DNA from: B1 sp964355075
GTDB taxonomy: Bacteria > Bacteroidota > Bacteroidia > UKL13-3
Assembly (NCBI GenBank): GCA_964355075.1
Contig: CAYHCF010000016.1
Span: 1-64,000, forward strand
Direction of reading: 5' to 3'
DNA: 64,000 nt
Shown: one piece after another, positions 62,559-64,000 of the stretch
How positions within the stretch are numbered: the stretch's first letter is position 1
Layout: every line of letters starts with the position of its first letter
Program-made: the position numbers and the translations under genes
Notes under the pieces: generated by a model
Seen by the model: only the letters and a program-made list of their open reading frames with translations
The model's database searches: none
What the model was told of the DNA's origin: nothing

Positions 62559-64000
62559 ATGGACTTAAACAAAGAAGTAATACAGCAATTTGAAAGGTAC
62601 CCGCAACTGCGTGTGTTGTTCTTCTTTGACAGCACGCTAAGTCATAGATTTGATATAGACACATGGAGCGATGAGGATATTCTTTGCATACCGGTAACCG
62701 GACAGTATTTCACACTCAAGTATCAGTTGGAAACAGAGTTGAAGAACAAAAAAGTGTTTCTTTATTTCAACTGTGCCGAACCAACCGCGCAGGAGTTGGA
62801 AGAATTTCCATTGGTAGATTTGCTGATAGCCAACAAGCAATTGCATGTTGACCCGGTAATGGCTTTTATTGAAGAGAACAAACTTCCGGGCAATGCTCGC
62901 AAGGCAGTTGAGAAATATTATCAAAGCGAACTGCGGCACAAAGGCAGAAGAGATTTTCTGGCATCCGTGCTTTCGCCAATGGAGTTTTCTGAAAAAGCAT
63001 TGCGCAAAGGGTTGCTCTGCTATCATCTCGGTTTAAAGCGCATCAGCGATTTCAACATCATCACCGCGCAGGTATTTGTGTTGGCGCTTACTCAAACTGA
63101 TTTTGAAAACACTATTGACAAACTAAAAAAACTCGACCTGCTCGAAATGCTGGAAAGCATTTTGAAAGAAGTTTTTGGCGATGCGTTTAAGGAAATAAAT
63201 TTTGCAGGTGTTAAAGATTTAGCCAACCGGTTTAAGTATAATCTCATCCTACGAACCGAGGCCCGCTCCTTACCCGAAGACCAATACAACCGGTTGAAAG
63301 AAGATAACCCAATTCGTCTTAGTCGTATCAATTCACTGTTGAACGATTGGGTAGCAGATGCACAAGTGAATTCTTTTCTTCCGAATGTGATTGAAGAGTT
63401 GTCGGCAAATATTAAAGAGGAAAAAATTATAGAGTGGTATGGCACCGAAAAAACTTTTGGTTACTACACTTCAAAACTAAAACAGCAATTGCTTGAAGAA
63501 TGTTTGAAGCAATACGAAACGCAACCGGCTAAAGTGAAGCAGATGATTAAGCCGTGGTTTGAGAATGAAGGAGCCGATGGCGAATTGCAAACTGTCATTC
63601 AGTTTTTGTGGTTTGCATCTTCCATGTTTGAAGTGCGGAATCTTTACACCAACTTTACTTTTGATAATCCTGCTGAATACATCAACCGTTATGAGCGCGA
63701 ATTGTATCAGGTTGACCTTTACTACCGCAAAGCAAACGATGCTTTTGGTGCATGGCAAAAGCAAACCGGTAAAATAAATTTAGACAAACATATTCGCTCG
63801 CTGCATGAGGTGTATGAAAAAGAATTTATTACTCCATTCAACAATGGATGGATGACTTGCCTGAAAGCTTTTGGATTTAATCTGAATCAAATCCCTGTTG
63901 CCAAGCAGCATAATTTCTATCAGGAGAAAGTGGCGATGAAGCAACAGAAAACGGCAGTCATCATCAGCGATGCTTTCCGTTACGAAGCCGCACGAGAGTT
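62559..64000 (+). CDS. pglZ: BREX-1 PglZ phosphatase-like protein, 5' part
   Basis: The frame from the ATG at 62559 stays open to the window edge (480 codons), 16 bp after pglX. It begins MDLNKEVIQQFERYPQLRVL followed by FFFDSTLSHRF, the usual N-terminus of type A PglZ. Near residue 466 the metal-binding alkaline-phosphatase-like core begins (VIISDAFRYEAARE). The rest lies outside. The gene has the higher GC content of the pglX ends. In type 1 BREX a brxL gene normally follows. Confidence 0.9.
   Translation, partial: MDLNKEVIQQFERYPQLRVLFFFDSTLSHRFDIDTWSDEDILCIPVTGQYFTLKYQLETELKNKKVFLYFNCAEPTAQELEEFPLVDLLIANKQLHVDPVMAFIEENKLPGNARKAVEKYYQSELRHKGRRDFLASVLSPMEFSEKALRKGLLCYHLGLKRISDFNIITAQVFVLALTQTDFENTIDKLKKLDLLEMLESILKEVFGDAFKEINFAGVKDLANRFKYNLILRTEARSLPEDQYNRLKEDNPIRLSRINSLLNDWVADAQVNSFLPNVIEELSANIKEEKIIEWYGTEKTFGYYTSKLKQQLLEECLKQYETQPAKVKQMIKPWFENEGADGELQTVIQFLWFASSMFEVRNLYTNFTFDNPAEYINRYERELYQVDLYYRKANDAFGAWQKQTGKINLDKHIRSLHEVYEKEFITPFNNGWMTCLKAFGFNLNQIPVAKQHNFYQEKVAMKQQKTAVIISDAFRYEAARE

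Overview
The window looks like a chromosomal piece of a Bacteroidota (Bacteroidetes) bacterium. The DNA is AT-rich. Four secreted proteins or fragments end in a type IX secretion (T9SS) sorting domain. Many genes are preceded by the Bacteroidota -7 promoter box TAnnTTTG. The families present (DUF3109, GSCFA, DUF4296, Omp28-like, LruC/DUF4842, MnmD, MutS2, MPN-free two-gene toxin modules) are usual for that phylum. A run of 100 N at 12619-12718 shows this is a scaffold, with the gap inside a tandem repeat.

Layout. 1-9150: 3' part of rlmN (minus), a DUF3109 protein, then a 2570-residue secreted beta-helix protein. 9264-12471: a YafQ-type toxin pair, AMP nucleosidase, a secreted endonuclease/phosphatase-like protein and mnmD. 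12481-12907: a 43-bp tandem repeat with the assembly gap. 12987-19240: an FAD oxidoreductase resembling the oxidase half of MnmC, a dipeptide epimerase, NnrD/E and an ABC exporter. 19268-23000: three two-gene toxin-antitoxin-like modules (PIN/VapC-like, HicBA, DUF433/DUF5615), yggS and a lipoprotein, mixed with a long palindromic element and a decayed T9SS tail. 23020-34362: mutS2, an Omp28-like secreted protein, glycogen debranching enzyme, alkaline phosphatase, dprA, nucleoside phosphorylase and a universal stress protein. 34363-37181: a degraded zone with a REP-associated (Y1) transposase remnant among short palindromes, one intact T9SS-cargo gene and two gene remnants. 37214-52625: mostly housekeeping genes (GSCFA protein, nth, GNAT, MFS, fRMsr, rfbC, corA, rnhA, stress protein, alpha/beta hydrolase, GT9, an AlaDH/PNT-like dehydrogenase, dnaG).

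52842-64000 is the accessory end. Three 56-bp units copy the 5' part of a tRNA and run directly into an intact tRNA-Arg(UCU). They are followed by about 0.9 kb of non-coding DNA with a 43-bp degenerate repeat and three tandem hairpins whose outer stems co-vary. A 77-codon ORF resembling the start of a defence helicase follows, then a type 1 BREX phage-defence operon: brxA, brxB, brxC, pglX and the first part of pglZ, which is cut by the window edge. The pglX gene has a compositional mosaic consistent with exchange of its target-recognition region.

The BREX system itself is known. What seems least explained is the structured DNA next to it (tRNA-derived repeats and co-varying hairpins), the near-leaderless promoter layout shared by several unrelated genes, and the possible split MnmC pair.
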